Origin: Sediminibacterium sp.
GTDB lineage: Bacteria > Bacteroidota > Bacteroidia > Chitinophagales > Chitinophagaceae
Assembly (NCBI GenBank): GCA_007280515.1
Contig: QYPL01000002.1
Span: 1 to 64,000 of the forward strand
Direction of reading: 5' to 3'
Length of the DNA stretch: 64,000 nucleotides
Below the pieces are notes generated by a model. It was not told the DNA's origin and made no database searches. It worked only from the letters and a program-made list of their open reading frames with translations. Shown in pieces: positions 1 to 9,337 of the stretch. Both the position numbers and the translations under genes were made by a program. Position 1 is the first letter of the stretch. Every line of letters begins with the position of its first letter.

Positions 1-216
1 AGTTAATACTGCAGTACATAATCTTATAATTTCCTTATAGTAAGGAATATCGTAACCAGAGAAATATAAAAAATCCATGAAGTTTACTGCTGTTAACAAC
101 AGTAATAATGCTAACATGTAATACTTTAATAGACTAAATTTTTTATTATCTTTTATAATTTCGAATATAGAAAATATTCCAAGTAGGGTTATAGCAAAGG
201 TTAGATTTGAATACAT
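1..216 (-). CDS. Partial integral membrane protein, cut by window start
   Basis: This open frame runs leftward off the window edge, so only its N-terminus is visible. I chose the ATG whose last base is 216; the frame opens at about 264 and a TTG start at 225 is also possible. The roughly 72 visible residues contain two strongly hydrophobic helices separated by a charged loop (IIKDNKKF) and a third hydrophobic stretch beginning at the cut. This resembles multi-pass membrane proteins, including the membrane sensor part of some Bacteroidota AraC-type regulators, but the family cannot be decided from this piece. It is divergent from the S9 peptidase gene; the 230 bases between them show nothing I can name. 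Confidence 0.4.
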   Translation of the reverse strand, partial: MYSNLTFAITLLGIFSIFEIIKDNKKFSLLKYYMLALLLLLTAVNFMDFLYFSGYDIPYYKEIIRLCTAVLT

Positions 217-447
217 TAAATCCAAATTACCTATTTTAATAAGTGAAAAATAAGACTGTTTAACTTAATTAGGTATATGTCTAGTTTTAGCTAAAAAAGA
301 TTAGAAAATATTCTATGTATTATCATCATAATTGTTTTTTTGATACAATAGACCATATATGGTTGTCTATTAATTATTGATTATCAGATTATTACGAAAT
401 AATCGCTGCTACTAGTTTTTTTAATTAATTTGAGTAAAATTAATACT

Positions 448-2853
448 ATGAAAAAATTAATAGCACTAATAAGCTTTGCCCTATGTTTTGTTTTTGCAAA
501 TGCCCAAGATGCAACAAGTTATCAAAAACCTTCTAAAGAAATTGCCGATTTATTATTAGCACCTCCTACACCCACCATTAGTGTAGATGGAAAAGCGCAA
601 TATATGTTAGTGATGGAAAGAAGTTTTTATCCAACAGTAGAAGAACTAGGACAACCTGAATTTAAAATTGCAGGTATGCGTATTAACCCTAATAATTTTT
701 CTTTGTCAAGACAAAACTATATCAAACAGTTAAGCCTTAAAAATTTAGCAACGGGTAAAATAGTCTCTATTGCAGGCTTACCTTCTACCCTTTCTGCTTT
801 AAGTCCTAGCTGGAACCCTTCAGAAAATAAAATTGCCTTTTATAATGTTACAACTACTGCGGTAGATGTTTGGGTGATAGATATTAAGACAAGCACTTGT
901 AACAAAATAAATAAAAGCCCAGTAAATATTGTTTTAAGCAGCAACCTAATTTGGTTAGACGATGCTACTGTGTTATATAAAATTAATTCACATACTGCAG
1001 CACAAATGAATAAGAAGCCTATTACACCTAAAGGGCCCACTATTCAAGAAAGTTTAGGAAAAGTAGCACCTAGTGTGACTTACCAGGATTTAATTAAGTC
1101 GCCTTATGATGAATATGCTTTTGAATTTTTAGCCACTTCACAATTAGTAAAAAATAAAGCAGGCGTTGAAACTAAAATTGGCGCTCCTGCTATTACAAGT
1201 TCATTAGACCTTTCTCCCGATAAAATTTATTTGTTAACCCGCACTATTAATAAGCCATTCTCTTATTTAGTAACAGTGAGTGGTTTTGCAGCAACCGTAA
1301 ACGTTACCGATATAAATGGTAAAATTGTAAAAACCATTGCCGATTTAGCTTCTGCAGAAACTACACCTAGTGGCTATGATAATGTACAAAATGTAGCAAG
1401 AGCCTTTGATTGGAAAGACGATGAAGCAGCTACTATAACTTATGCAATGCCTTTAGATAGTGGTATCATGAAAAAAAATGTTCCTTTTCATGATGCGGTT
1501 ATGGCGCTTGCAGCTCCTTTTACAGGAACTGCTAAAGAATTATTTAAAACAAGTACTAGATATAACAGAACCGCTTGGGGCAATGAACATATTGCTTTAG
1601 TAACTGAAATGTTGCGTAGTAAACAACAATACAAAGTAAGCAGATATGATGCTAGCATAAATAGCTTCACTACTTTATACCAAGGCAATATGACCGATGC
1701 CTATACCAACCCGGGTAGCCCTGTAACCACTAAGAATAAATTTAATCGTGATGTAATTGCTATGACAAATAATGGTCAGGCCATATTAATGAATAATACC
1801 ACAGGCGCCTCTCCTAAAGGCGACTTACCTTATTTGTCTTCATTTGATTTAAATACAAAAACCAATTCAATTTTGTGGCGCTCTTCTGAAGATAATTTTG
1901 AAATGATAATGGAAGTAATTGATATTAATAATTTAAAAGTTATTAGTAGAAGAGAAACAGAAAAAGAGGTACCTAACTATTACATTAGAAATATTAAAGA
2001 CAATAGTAAAACTCAAATTACCAATTTCACGAACCCTTATTTGAGTATGGAAGGGGTGACAAAAGAAAAAATTAAATATAAAAGAAAGGACGGCATTGAT
2101 TTAACCGGTGATTTATATTTGCCTAAAGGATATGATAAAACAAAGGATGGACCTCTTCCTGCTTTAATATGGGCCTACCCAAGAGAGTTTACAAGCGCTG
2201 CCGATGCAAGTCAAATTAGAGGTAACCAACATAAATTTACTATGCTTAGCTGGGGATCGCCAGTATTTTATGTTACACAAGGCTATGCTATTTTAGATAA
2301 TGCGGAAATGCCCATTGTAGCTACCTCTCCAGACAAAAAACCAAACGACGACTTTATAAATCAATTAATATTAAACGCGAACGCTGCTATTGATAAACTA
2401 GTAGAATTAGGCGTGGGGGATAGAAATAAGATGGCAGTGGGTGGACATAGTTATGGTGCCTTTATGACCGTAAATTTACTTGCTCATTGTAATTTATTTA
2501 AAGCAGGTATTGCGAGAAGTGGTGCTTACAATAGAACTTTAACGCCATTTGGTTTCCAAAATGAAGAGCGTACTTTTTGGCAGGCCAAGGATTTATATTT
2601 AGAAATGAGCCCCTTTGCTTTTGCTGATAAAATTAAAACGCCTTTGTTAATGACACATGGTGAGATGGATGACAATACAGGCACCTTCCCTATTAATAGT
2701 GAAAGACTATATGCTGCTATTAAAGGACATGGAGGTACAGCAAGATTTGTTTACCTACCTTATGAAGCACATGGCTACAAAGGAAAAGAAAATGTATTGC
2801 ATTTATTATGGGAGCAAGGAAGATGGTTGGATAAATATTTAAAAGGCAAATAG
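448..2853 (+). CDS. Secreted S9-family serine peptidase (S9D glutamyl-endopeptidase-like)
   Basis: This is an exported alpha/beta-hydrolase peptidase of the prolyl oligopeptidase clan. I start at ATG 448 rather than the in-frame TTG at 430, because the ATG gives a clean signal peptide (MKKLIAL...ANAQ). A poorly conserved beta-propeller region fills roughly residues 30-530, and the catalytic domain follows. The nucleophile is Ser668 in GGHSYGAFM, the acid is Asp741 or Asp742 in HGEMDDNTG, and the base is His775 in AHGYKG. The stretch GIARSGAYNRTLTPFGFQNE closely recalls the S9D peptidases related to plant chloroplast glutamyl endopeptidase. It probably cleaves peptides in the periplasm. The exact specificity is inferred from family resemblance only. 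Confidence 0.88.
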   Translation: MKKLIALISFALCFVFANAQDATSYQKPSKEIADLLLAPPTPTISVDGKAQYMLVMERSFYPTVEELGQPEFKIAGMRINPNNFSLSRQNYIKQLSLKNLATGKIVSIAGLPSTLSALSPSWNPSENKIAFYNVTTTAVDVWVIDIKTSTCNKINKSPVNIVLSSNLIWLDDATVLYKINSHTAAQMNKKPITPKGPTIQESLGKVAPSVTYQDLIKSPYDEYAFEFLATSQLVKNKAGVETKIGAPAITSSLDLSPDKIYLLTRTINKPFSYLVTVSGFAATVNVTDINGKIVKTIADLASAETTPSGYDNVQNVARAFDWKDDEAATITYAMPLDSGIMKKNVPFHDAVMALAAPFTGTAKELFKTSTRYNRTAWGNEHIALVTEMLRSKQQYKVSRYDASINSFTTLYQGNMTDAYTNPGSPVTTKNKFNRDVIAMTNNGQAILMNNTTGASPKGDLPYLSSFDLNTKTNSILWRSSEDNFEMIMEVIDINNLKVISRRETEKEVPNYYIRNIKDNSKTQITNFTNPYLSMEGVTKEKIKYKRKDGIDLTGDLYLPKGYDKTKDGPLPALIWAYPREFTSAADASQIRGNQHKFTMLSWGSPVFYVTQGYAILDNAEMPIVATSPDKKPNDDFINQLILNANAAIDKLVELGVGDRNKMAVGGHSYGAFMTVNLLAHCNLFKAGIARSGAYNRTLTPFGFQNEERTFWQAKDLYLEMSPFAFADKIKTPLLMTHGEMDDNTGTFPINSERLYAAIKGHGGTARFVYLPYEAHGYKGKENVLHLLWEQGRWLDKYLKGK

Positions 2854-2870
2854 TATATTTTAAAATAGAA

Positions 2871-2905
2871 TTTGAATTTAAGTTTGAGAATATAAGTTAA
2901 CTTTG
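2871..2905 (+). promoter_or_regulatory. Putative Bacteroidota sigma promoter for the 2933 gene
   Basis: A TTTG at 2871-2874 is followed after 23 bases by TAACTTTG at 2898-2905. The latter is an exact match to the Bacteroidota -7 consensus TAnnTTTG. Transcription would begin near 2910 and leave a leader of about 20 bases. The spacing is at the long end of what is normally seen, so the -33 assignment is weaker than the -7. Confidence 0.45.
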
Positions 2906-2932
2906 CAAAAATTAGCCAACTAGCCAACCATT

Positions 2933-3751
2933 ATGCAAAAGTATCTATTACTGTTAATATCTGCCTTCATATTTCAATCTAGTTTCGCTCAAAAGAAAGA
3001 AAGAAAAGGTGAATTCTATATATCTTGGGGATATAATAAAGAATACTATACACTTTCTAATGTCACTATTAACCAGCCTGAGTTAAAAAATAATTTTACT
3101 TTTAAAAATACGCTGCTTGTAGACCACCCAGGTTGGGACGAGGGCTTATTTACCAAAGCATTAAGTATACCACAATACAACTATAGATTTGGGTATTTCT
3201 TAGACAAAAACAAAGACCTAGCCTTTGAAATAAATTTTGATCATACAAAAGCTTTATTTAAAGACAACCAACTCATTCATATGTCTGGTACTTTTAATGG
3301 CGCTAAGATAGACTCTAGTTTTATTTTTACTAAATCGGGTCAGGGAACTGCTGAAAATTATTATTACTTAAATAATGGTGCTAATTTTTTATTATTCAAT
3401 ATTGTAAAAAGAAAGCGTTTCAAAAAAATATCTAATGATTTTGTAGCTATTGATGGTTTAGCCAAGGCAGGTATTGGGCCCTTAATTCCACACGTAGAAA
3501 ATAAATTGTTTGGTAAAGAAAATAAACAAGGATTTCAGTTTGGTGGTTGGAATACCGGCCTTGAATATGCACTAAGAAGCACATTTTATAAAAAATTATA
3601 TCTTGAGTTCGCCGGTAAATTAGACTACGCTTATTACTATAACCTAGATGTATATAAGGGCAATGCCAAACAAGGTTTTGGCACCATGGAATTTATATTA
3701 AACCTTGGCTATACTTTACCCATGGGGCCTAAACTAAATAGCGCTAAATAA
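2933..3751 (+). CDS. Hypothetical outer-membrane beta-barrel-like protein
   Basis: The 272-residue product begins with a signal peptide ending SSFAQ. The rest is rich in alternating aromatic and polar residues (YISWGYNKEYY, YNYRFGYFLD, LYLEFAGKLDYAYYYN) and ends in a Gly-Tyr-containing strand (FILNLGYTLPMG), as in small outer-membrane beta-barrels. No enzymatic motif is visible. It has its own likely promoter and lies convergent to the HxlR regulator with only 13 bases between stop codons. I cannot name its ligand or role. Confidence 0.6.
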   Translation: MQKYLLLLISAFIFQSSFAQKKERKGEFYISWGYNKEYYTLSNVTINQPELKNNFTFKNTLLVDHPGWDEGLFTKALSIPQYNYRFGYFLDKNKDLAFEINFDHTKALFKDNQLIHMSGTFNGAKIDSSFIFTKSGQGTAENYYYLNNGANFLLFNIVKRKRFKKISNDFVAIDGLAKAGIGPLIPHVENKLFGKENKQGFQFGGWNTGLEYALRSTFYKKLYLEFAGKLDYAYYYNLDVYKGNAKQGFGTMEFILNLGYTLPMGPKLNSAK

Positions 3752-3764
3752 AAAACAAAAATAA

Positions 3765-4214
3765 TTAAGCCGGTAAGGTTTTCTTGTACTTTAGGTACTC
3801 CTTTTTGGCATCTTTGATAAAGGCCTGCTCTGAGCTAGCATTAATTAATTTATAAGAACTTCTGTTTTTGTCCACCGTTTTGCCCTTTATTTGATTGGGG
3901 TAATATTGAATTGAAAATTTCATTAATTCCACAATTAAAGGAATAGTACTGATACCCTTTTCAGTTAATGTATATATAAATACTTTTTTATTGGTGAGGT
4001 GGTTGTTCTTTTCAATTAAGCCATCTAGTACTAATTTTTTTAAACGGTCGGCTAAAACCCTAGTGGCAATTTTTTCACGATTGTCCATTAACTCTTTATA
4101 GGTACACTTTTTTAAAAAAAGCATATTTCTAATTATAATAAGCGACCATTTATCACCTAAGACATCTAAGCCAGTGGCTACGGAACAAATGGAACGAAAT
4201 TTAGTTTTAAGCAT
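3765..4214 (-). CDS. HxlR-family winged-helix transcriptional regulator
   Basis: The 149-residue protein carries an HxlR domain over about residues 8-105. It shows CSVATGLDVLGDKWSLIIIR, then the recognition region ATRVLADRLKKLVLDGLIEK and a wing ending in the YTLTEKG motif. The Cys near the N-terminus sits where redox- or electrophile-sensing HxlR proteins carry a conserved Cys. The C-terminus after about residue 110 is a basic tail. A CATCTTTG sequence (4227-4234, minus strand) near the start is one base from the -7 consensus. Its targets are unknown; the small lipoprotein to its right is read in the same direction. Confidence 0.85.
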   Translation of the reverse strand: MLKTKFRSICSVATGLDVLGDKWSLIIIRNMLFLKKCTYKELMDNREKIATRVLADRLKKLVLDGLIEKNNHLTNKKVFIYTLTEKGISTIPLIVELMKFSIQYYPNQIKGKTVDKNRSSYKLINASSEQAFIKDAKKEYLKYKKTLPA

Positions 4215-4428
4215 GGGGGAAATTTTAACAAAGATGAATAAATATATAATAATTTAATTTATTGTGGAGATATTTACATGAATAGTTTCCATATATACTA
4301 CAGAAATTACTTTTATATATAGTTTAAAAATATATTTTAATTATTATGACAATTCTATGACAAAACTCATAGATTAAATAAGGATTAGATAAGGCAATTA
4401 CTAGAATATAGTCTATGATAGACTAGGC

Positions 4429-4557
4429 TTAAGTAGTTCGAATTGGGGCTGGTGGAGTTACTTTCTTAGGTTGAATACTTGTATCTTCCATCTTAATACA
4501 TGAAAAAAACAAGATAGAAATAAGTAGAACTGTTGCAAATAATTTAAATTTATGCAT
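4429..4557 (-). CDS. Small 42-residue putative lipoprotein
   Basis: A short open frame, ATG at 4557 to TAA at 4429, encodes a basic start (MHKFK), a hydrophobic stretch and a lipobox ending LFFSC with Cys at residue 20. The mature part is only about 22 residues (IKMEDTSIQPKK then a Pro-rich end). This signal-II layout is unlikely by chance in an otherwise empty 415-base gap between the HxlR and iminopeptidase genes. I know no family for it. The rest of the gap (4215-4428 and 4558-4629) is AT-rich and I see nothing in it. Confidence 0.5.
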   Translation of the reverse strand: MHKFKLFATVLLISILFFSCIKMEDTSIQPKKVTPPAPIRTT

Positions 4558-4629
4558 AAGGCTTGTTTGAAATTTAAATAAATTATTAGTATTGCTCATT
4601 ATAATCAAAATTATAAAAAATTATTCATC

Positions 4630-5586
4630 ATGAAAACAAAATATTTTTTACCCTTTGTAATCGCAACATTTTTTTATAGTCTTTTAATAAGCTGCTCTTC
4701 TAGCTCCAGTAATACTAAAGAGGGCTTTATAGACGTAAAAGGCGGTAAGGTTTGGTACCGTATTAATGGTTCAGGTACTAAGCCTGCACTACTTTTACTA
4801 CATGGCGGGCCGGGCTCTTCTAGCTATGGTTTAGAAAATTTAAAGGAATTAAGTAATGACCGCCCAATTATATTTATTGACCAACTGGGCTGTGGCAGGT
4901 CTACCAGAATTACCGATACCTCTTTAATGACTATTGAAAATTATGTAGAACAACTTGAGCAAATTAGAACAGCACTTCACTTAGAAAAATTTTATTTATA
5001 CGGACATTCCTGGGGCACTATGCTAGGCATTGATTATTACATTAAATACCCGAAGCATATAAAGTCAATTATTTTTAGTAGCCCTTTATTTAGTACCGAA
5101 AGCTGGACCAAGGACGCAGATACTTTAATTGCTTCTCTGCCCGACTCTATTCAAACCAATATTAGAGTAAACGAAAAAAATAAAACTTACGATAACGTTG
5201 CTTATCAAGATGCAGTAACCCTTTACTATAAAAAATTTTTAAGAAGAACGGAAAGAACAAAAGGACAGGCTGATACTGCTAAATTATTTTCAGGCTCTAA
5301 TGTATATGAATTTATGTGGGGACCTAGCGAGTTCACAGCCACTGGTAATTTATTAAAGTATGACCGCTTAGCCTTTCTTCCTACTATAAAAGTGCCCACC
5401 TTATTAGTAGCAGGTGAATTTGATGAAGCAAGGCCAAGTACCATTCAACATTTTCAAACTATGATTCCTGGTTCGGAATTTAAGATGATTAAAAATGCAG
5501 GTCATGCAACCATGCAAGATAATAAAGTAGAATATTTAGCAACACTTAAAATATTTTTAAATAAGGTTGATAAGCTTCAGCAATAA
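4630..5586 (+). CDS. Proline-iminopeptidase-like S33 hydrolase, lipoprotein
   Basis: This is an alpha/beta hydrolase of the proline iminopeptidase or L-amino-acid amidase type. It has a lipoprotein signal with Cys22 in LLISC, so it is likely anchored in the cell envelope. The oxyanion motif HGGPGSSS (58-65), nucleophile Ser127 in GHSWGTM, Asp265 in GEFDEARP and His292 in NAGHATM complete the catalytic set. GCGRS after the oxyanion loop is typical of S33 enzymes. The 318-residue length is normal. It would release N-terminal proline or other residues from short peptides made by neighbouring endopeptidases. It stands alone on its strand, convergent with the PQQ-propeller gene 11 bases away. Confidence 0.85.
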   Translation: MKTKYFLPFVIATFFYSLLISCSSSSSNTKEGFIDVKGGKVWYRINGSGTKPALLLLHGGPGSSSYGLENLKELSNDRPIIFIDQLGCGRSTRITDTSLMTIENYVEQLEQIRTALHLEKFYLYGHSWGTMLGIDYYIKYPKHIKSIIFSSPLFSTESWTKDADTLIASLPDSIQTNIRVNEKNKTYDNVAYQDAVTLYYKKFLRRTERTKGQADTAKLFSGSNVYEFMWGPSEFTATGNLLKYDRLAFLPTIKVPTLLVAGEFDEARPSTIQHFQTMIPGSEFKMIKNAGHATMQDNKVEYLATLKIFLNKVDKLQQ

Positions 5587-5597
5587 AATTATTACAC

Positions 5598-7343
5598 TTA
5601 TTTAATTAACCCATATACCAATACCTGACCAGAGAAGGTAGCTAAATAAACACGGCCATTAGCAATAGTGGGTGAACAAAATTTGGCAAAAGAAGGAACA
5701 TAGTCGCCAGGATTATTATTACTATTCCATAATTCTTTAGTAATGTCATTGGCATCAAAGGCTCTTAGTATGCCTTTCATAGTTCCATTTTCTGCATCTC
5801 CAGAACTAGCATAGGAAGCCCAAACCACGCCTGTGCCTGCTTTTCCATTATCAGAGGAAACAGATATCATTGCGCCTGTTTGCCCTGAAGGACCTGGTGC
5901 ATTAGAAAATGTTTGATTGGTATTAAAACTATTTGCTGCTCTATCAAATTCAATGGCTCTTAACCTATCGTTCTCAGACCATATATAAGCAAACTCTTTA
6001 TTAGCGCCTTTATAATAGGCTGGCTGACAATGTAAATTGCCATTAATTCTAATAGCTTGTTTGATATTATTAAAATTAGCTGAATAACCCCCCATATTGT
6101 CTTTGTCTAAAATATATAAGTTACCATCCTTGGCGCCGGTAAAATAAATATTGCTATTAGGTACTAACATAGAACCCATCACGCCATAGTCGGCATCTGT
6201 TTTATTCATTTGTACATAATTATTGGGCGTAAAATAACTGGTAATTTTTAAAGAAGAATTTAAAGATGGGGTTAACTTAATAGCACTCTCCGACCTTCCC
6301 GATAAATTTTCAGGAAAAATACTGGCAATACTTTCTGCCGTGCCATTACCGGGGATAACACTATAAGGACTAGGTGTGCCCACTGTTCCATTACCTGTTA
6401 CTATATATAAGTTGCCGCTCTCATCGGCTGCAATGCCCATACCGCTTTGCCAAATACCTCCCTCTTCTCCATCGGGTGTAGTATTGTAAACATACTGTTG
6501 TTGTAAATTTTTTGCATCATAGCCTAATACCCATCCATGAAAAGGATTTAAATCGCAATGCGATGCATAAGATATATATACCACGCCGTTTACTAATGCT
6601 AAACCCTGTCTTTGATTATTTCTAAGTGGATCAAAAGATACTTTATCATTATTACTTGCATCACCCTTGCCTGCTGTTTGTGCAGTTATCTCTACCGGGC
6701 TATTTAATTTTTCATTACCTGTAGTTAAATCAACGGCATGTAAATGTTGTTTGAATATTACACCATCTGTACTTCTTGCCACAAAATAAATGGTCTTAGT
6801 AAGAGAATCGATTACTGGAGATCCAATAATACCAATATTCGCAGTAATGTTTAAATAAGGAGTACACCAAGACGATTTTACATCGTTTGCCATAGGGGTT
6901 CTCATCCCATTCACAGTATAATTTTTCTTCCAATATAAATTTCCATTATCCCCATCAAAAGCATATAAAGTATTACTTACTGTGGCTACAAATACTACGT
7001 TGTGCTTGGCCCCACTTACTTCAAAATTACCCATGACCAAGGGCTGTGCATATACTTCGTCATCCACTAATAAGGAAAAAAGCTTTCTAAATTGAGTGGC
7101 ATTCACGGTGGTTGTATTTAATACCGTTTCATTATTATTATGGCCTGTTCTGCCATTATCATTGTGTTGCGTAGTAACAGATATATGTTGTAGATTAGTG
7201 TTAGCAATAATATTGGTAGTGGTGTCTACAGGAATTTTAGTAATAGGTATATCTACTAAAGATTGTGTTTTTTTACAACCACCTATAAAAATAAGAACAA
7301 GTAGTAAAGAGAAAAAAGAGAATCTATTTTTTAATGAATACAT
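5598..7343 (-). CDS. PQQ-like beta-propeller lipoprotein
   Basis: The 581-residue product starts with a lipoprotein signal (lipobox FIGGC) and contains repeated beta-propeller blades with PQQ-repeat character, such as LYAFDGDNGNLYWKKNYTV near the N-terminus, GNLYIVTGNG in the middle and NGRVYLATFSGQVLVYGL at the end. No calcium/PQQ dehydrogenase active-site motif is evident, so a binding or scaffold role resembling BamB or a degraded quinoprotein is more likely than a redox enzyme. It is divergent from the LmbE-type gene at 7430 and appears monocistronic. Substrate and partner are unknown. Confidence 0.72.
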   Translation of the reverse strand: MYSLKNRFSFFSLLLVLIFIGGCKKTQSLVDIPITKIPVDTTTNIIANTNLQHISVTTQHNDNGRTGHNNNETVLNTTTVNATQFRKLFSLLVDDEVYAQPLVMGNFEVSGAKHNVVFVATVSNTLYAFDGDNGNLYWKKNYTVNGMRTPMANDVKSSWCTPYLNITANIGIIGSPVIDSLTKTIYFVARSTDGVIFKQHLHAVDLTTGNEKLNSPVEITAQTAGKGDASNNDKVSFDPLRNNQRQGLALVNGVVYISYASHCDLNPFHGWVLGYDAKNLQQQYVYNTTPDGEEGGIWQSGMGIAADESGNLYIVTGNGTVGTPSPYSVIPGNGTAESIASIFPENLSGRSESAIKLTPSLNSSLKITSYFTPNNYVQMNKTDADYGVMGSMLVPNSNIYFTGAKDGNLYILDKDNMGGYSANFNNIKQAIRINGNLHCQPAYYKGANKEFAYIWSENDRLRAIEFDRAANSFNTNQTFSNAPGPSGQTGAMISVSSDNGKAGTGVVWASYASSGDAENGTMKGILRAFDANDITKELWNSNNNPGDYVPSFAKFCSPTIANGRVYLATFSGQVLVYGLIK

Positions 7344-7429
7344 TGTAAAACTTTATTGAAGAATTATTCTAGATTTGAAACTTAAAATTAACAAATTAAA
7401 TTACTAATCAATAATTAAACCATTTTAAA

Positions 7430-8185
7430 ATGACAAACTCAAGAAGAAATTTTATGAAGCAAGCCGGCGCCTCTATTGGTGCTTTAAGTTTACATAGTTT
7501 GTTAAATGCCGCGCCTGTGGTGGCGCCTGTAGATAATATAAATAAGAAAAAAATTGTATGTCTAGGGGGTCATCCCGATGACCCAGAAAGTGGCTGTGGT
7601 GGTACATTAGCCAAATTAAGAAAGGCGGGGCATGAGGTGACTATTATTTATTTAACTACAGGAGAAGCGGGTATTCCCAGCACTTCGCATGATAAAGCAG
7701 CTAGTATTAGAAAGGCAGAAGCCATTGCTGCTTGTAAAATATTAGATGCCAAATATATTTTTGCAGGTCAGATAGATGGAGATAGTATGATGAACAATGA
7801 ATGGGTAGAGAAGATTAAAACCATCATTGCCAATGAAAATCCAGATATTGTTTTTACGCACTGGCCTTTAGACGTTCACAAAGACCATCAAGTTGCAAGT
7901 TTACTGGGTATACAAGCTTGGGTAAGACTGGGCAAGAAATTTCTTTTATACTTTTTTGAAGTGTGTACCGGTGAACAAACCTTTATATTTCATCCTACCG
8001 ACTATGTAGATATTACAGAAACACAAGCACAAAAAAAACAAGCGCTTTATTGTCATTTAAGTCAAGACCCTCCAGGCATTTACCAATGCGGTCATGCTGC
8101 CATGGAAGATTTTAGAGGTCGAGAAATGGGCGTTACCGCTGCAGAAGCCTTTGTTAGAATGAATGGAAAATTATTTTTATTATAA
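7430..8185 (+). CDS. Tat-exported PIG-L/LmbE-family deacetylase
   Basis: The 251-residue protein starts with a Tat-like signal (NSRRNFMKQAG) and carries the zinc motif of GlcNAc deacetylases, GGHPDDPE near residue 45. A second metal motif, HWPLDVHKDH, lies around residue 145. Family members remove N-acyl groups from amino sugars or sugar conjugates; the Tat signal places this one outside the cytoplasm, unlike bacillithiol BshB. The Cys-rich FFEVCTGEQ and YQCGH segments are normal for this subgroup. The substrate is unknown and is probably an extracellular glycan or glycoconjugate. Confidence 0.82.
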   Translation: MTNSRRNFMKQAGASIGALSLHSLLNAAPVVAPVDNINKKKIVCLGGHPDDPESGCGGTLAKLRKAGHEVTIIYLTTGEAGIPSTSHDKAASIRKAEAIAACKILDAKYIFAGQIDGDSMMNNEWVEKIKTIIANENPDIVFTHWPLDVHKDHQVASLLGIQAWVRLGKKFLLYFFEVCTGEQTFIFHPTDYVDITETQAQKKQALYCHLSQDPPGIYQCGHAAMEDFRGREMGVTAAEAFVRMNGKLFLL

Positions 8186-8248
8186 TAGTATTTAAGAATA
8201 AGCACTGTATACATAATTATAATTAAATTTACTTTTTAAGCAAACGCT

Positions 8249-9211
8249 ATGAGATTACATATAATTTTATTGGGGGCTGTTCTTCTATTTAGAGGACTAG
8301 ATGCAAAAGCACAAACTGCATCAACCGGTTTTACCGTTATTCCCCTTGGTGTAAAAGGCGGACTAGATGAAGCCAACCTATCTTCTTATATAGTGACGGC
8401 AAAAGGTTCTAGCAATTATATTTGTTTAGACGCAGGCACTATAAATGCTGGTTTGCAAAAAGCAGTAGCTAATAAATTATTTACTGAACAAAGTGCTGAA
8501 GAAATTCAAAAAAATAAAATCAAGGCCTATTTTATTTCGCATGCACATTTAGACCATGTAGCAGGACTCATTTTAAATTCTCCCAATGATAGCCCAAAAA
8601 ATATTTATGGATTTAGCTCGGTAATAGAGATAATGAAAAATAATTATTTCACGGCCAAGAGCTGGGCTAATTTTGGTAGCGAAGGCGATAAACCTATTTT
8701 AAATAAGTATACCTATAACTATTTAACGCCTAGTAAAGAAATAGAAATTCCAAATACAGAACTATATGTAACACCTTATATATTAAGTCATGTAAACCCT
8801 TATCAGAGCAGTGCTTTTTTAGTACGTAATAATAATAGCTATTTATTATACCTAGGAGATACAGGGGCTGATGAGGTAGAAAAATCGAATCAATTAGAAT
8901 TATTATGGAAGGCAGTGGCTGATAAAGTAATGACGCAAACGCTGAAAGCTATTTTTATTGAAGTATCATTTGACAATACCATGCCCAATAAAGCCTTGTA
9001 TGGTCACTTAACACCCCGTTTATTAATGCAAGAAATGAAAGTGCTTAATAAGCTTTCTAATGGGAAGCTTCAAAAGCTGCCCATTTATATTACCCATATC
9101 AAACCTTGCGCTAGCTGTGAAAGCTCTATTAAAAAGGATATTACCCTATCCAATACCGAGGGGCTTACCATTAAGTATGCTCAACAAGGTAAAGCCATAC
9201 AGCTACCTTAA
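8249..9211 (+). CDS. Exported class II cyclic-nucleotide phosphodiesterase (MBL fold)
   Basis: The 320-residue protein has a signal peptide ending DAKAQ and the metallo-beta-lactamase motif HAHLDHVAGL typical of class II cAMP phosphodiesterases (the yeast PDE1/CpdP type). Further metal-ligand positions are likely in ILSHVNP, LGDTGAD and the late LYGHLTPRLL, where family members also carry conserved His and Asp. Class II enzymes hydrolyse 3',5'-cyclic nucleotides. With its signal peptide this one should act in the periplasm, as CpdP does in Aliivibrio. It follows the LmbE gene by 63 bases on the same strand. The phosphodiesterase activity is inferred from the motif pattern. Confidence 0.75.
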   Translation: MRLHIILLGAVLLFRGLDAKAQTASTGFTVIPLGVKGGLDEANLSSYIVTAKGSSNYICLDAGTINAGLQKAVANKLFTEQSAEEIQKNKIKAYFISHAHLDHVAGLILNSPNDSPKNIYGFSSVIEIMKNNYFTAKSWANFGSEGDKPILNKYTYNYLTPSKEIEIPNTELYVTPYILSHVNPYQSSAFLVRNNNSYLLYLGDTGADEVEKSNQLELLWKAVADKVMTQTLKAIFIEVSFDNTMPNKALYGHLTPRLLMQEMKVLNKLSNGKLQKLPIYITHIKPCASCESSIKKDITLSNTEGLTIKYAQQGKAIQLP

Positions 9212-9337
9212 TTTTATTATATATTCCATCTCAAATAAATAAGAACCACTTATCCCTTTTCTTTTATTCTTTAGAAGAATTTGTCTAATTTAATGCTCTC
9301 ATCAATTAGGTCATTTAAAAAGTTTAATCAAAATATT

